Below are positions 6,451 to 7,000 of a stretch of 7,000 nucleotides of DNA, piece by piece. Below the pieces are notes generated by a model that did no database searches, was not told the origin of the DNA, and saw nothing but the letters and a program-made list of their open reading frames with translations. Within the stretch, counting starts at the first letter, position 1. The number at the start of each line of letters is the position of its first letter. A program made the translations under genes and the position numbers. This DNA comes from Acidobacteriota bacterium (GTDB lineage: Bacteria; Acidobacteriota; Blastocatellia; Pyrinomonadales; Pyrinomonadaceae), in contig QHXH01000413.1 of NCBI GenBank assembly GCA_003222855.1, positions 1 through 7,000 on the forward strand, written 5' to 3'.

Positions 6451-7000
6451 ATGAATTTCTCTAAGATGAATCTTCGAGCATTCGTTTTGCTTGCACTGCT
6501 ACCGATCGTCCTGCTCTGGCCGCTCGGGGTTAAGGCTGGCGAGAAGACGAGCGAGGCGGTGCTTCCTGCTCCCCACGGTCACGTGAATGACTTTGCCGAA
6601 GTAATTGACGTGAAGACTGAGCAGCGGGTAAATAACGTGCTTGAGAATTTCAAGCAACGGACGGGAATTGACTTTGTTATCGCCACTGTTAAGACGGCTG
6701 GAAACGAGGACCTGTATGACTTTTCGCTGCGGCTTGCTGACCAGTGGAATCTGGGATCGCGAACAGGCACGCAGAAGAGCATACTAATGGTCATCGCGAC
6801 TGATACCGGCCGGTTTTTTACCCACGCCAGCCAAAGCGTCCTGAAGCAGTTGCCCACAGGTTTGGTGGGATACATGGGCCGTCGGATGCTCCCACAGTTT
6901 CAGGAACATAACTACGCCCCTGGATTGATAACGGGCCTTGAAGGTTTCATGGACATTTTTGGTCAGTTCATGAATTTCACCTTCGAAGCATTAGATAAGC
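6451..7000 (+). CDS. secreted TPM-domain protein, N-terminal part (runs off right edge)
   Basis: The ATG at 6451 is preceded by AGGGA (6439-6443) at seven-base spacing, a good ribosome site. The frame stays open to the window end (183 codons). The first 29 residues form a signal peptide: Lys and Arg residues, a hydrophobic core (FVLLALLPIVLLWPLGV), then the cleavage-like VKA-GE. The mature part begins near PHGHVNDFAEVID (from about residue 41), the usual opening of a TPM domain (TPM_phosphatase, PF04536). It continues with a helix around TEQRVNNVLENFKQRTG, strand DFVIATV, the DLYDFSLRLADQWNLG helix and loop, SILMVIATDTGRFFTHAS, and a helical end around PQFQEHNYAPGLITGLEGF. TPM domains occur in exported or membrane-anchored proteins whose molecular role is often unclear; some act in photosystem repair or as acid phosphatases. 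Any C-terminal membrane anchor lies outside the window. It is probably unrelated to the glycan cluster. Confidence 0.85.
   Translation, partial: MNFSKMNLRAFVLLALLPIVLLWPLGVKAGEKTSEAVLPAPHGHVNDFAEVIDVKTEQRVNNVLENFKQRTGIDFVIATVKTAGNEDLYDFSLRLADQWNLGSRTGTQKSILMVIATDTGRFFTHASQSVLKQLPTGLVGYMGRRMLPQFQEHNYAPGLITGLEGFMDIFGQFMNFTFEALDK

Noticed and set aside
1..7000. CRISPR array, tRNA/rRNA, insertion sequence or phage-like genes
   Set aside because: No regularly spaced short repeats, RNA gene signatures, transposase motifs or terminal inverted repeats were seen. The only repeats are the paralogous coding segments.

Overview
The window looks like bacterial chromosome. Genes are densely packed on the + strand only, base composition is moderately GC-rich, gaps are short, and GTG and TTG starts are used. 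The gene content (a run of paralogous GT-B-like glycosyltransferases, a ChbG/YdjC-type deacetylase, and a secreted TPM-domain protein) would fit a soil or environmental bacterium. An Acidobacteriota-like source is my best guess from general family resemblance, but nothing in the window proves it.

Layout. Positions 1-6357 read as one co-directional, operon-like surface-glycan or glycolipid modification cluster. Four paralogous glycosyltransferase-like genes lie at 2-421 (3' end only), 443-1606, 1665-2780 and 3455-4612. A class I SAM-dependent methyltransferase (2832-3458) sits between the third and fourth and overlaps the fourth by 4 nt. An aminoglycoside-phosphotransferase-like kinase (4620-5651) follows 7 nt after the fourth. 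A ChbG/YdjC-type carbohydrate deacetylase (5667-6357) follows 15 nt later. The deacetylase is split by a frame change, and the segment expected to carry a metal-binding histidine is missing, so it is annotated as a pseudogene or assembly error. After a 93-nt gap with a possible promoter, a signal-peptide-bearing TPM-domain protein starts at 6451 and runs off the right edge. It probably belongs to a separate transcription unit.

How the genes may work together (inference): the paralogous transferases could add successive or alternative sugars to one acceptor, with the methyltransferase, kinase and (once intact) deacetylase decorating or trimming the product. The notable points are the tandem amplification of one little-characterised transferase family, a divergent third copy lacking about 17 residues next to its C-terminal signature, mosaic relationships among the copies' tails, and the broken deacetylase. 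I saw no RNA genes, CRISPR arrays, insertion sequences or replication origins.
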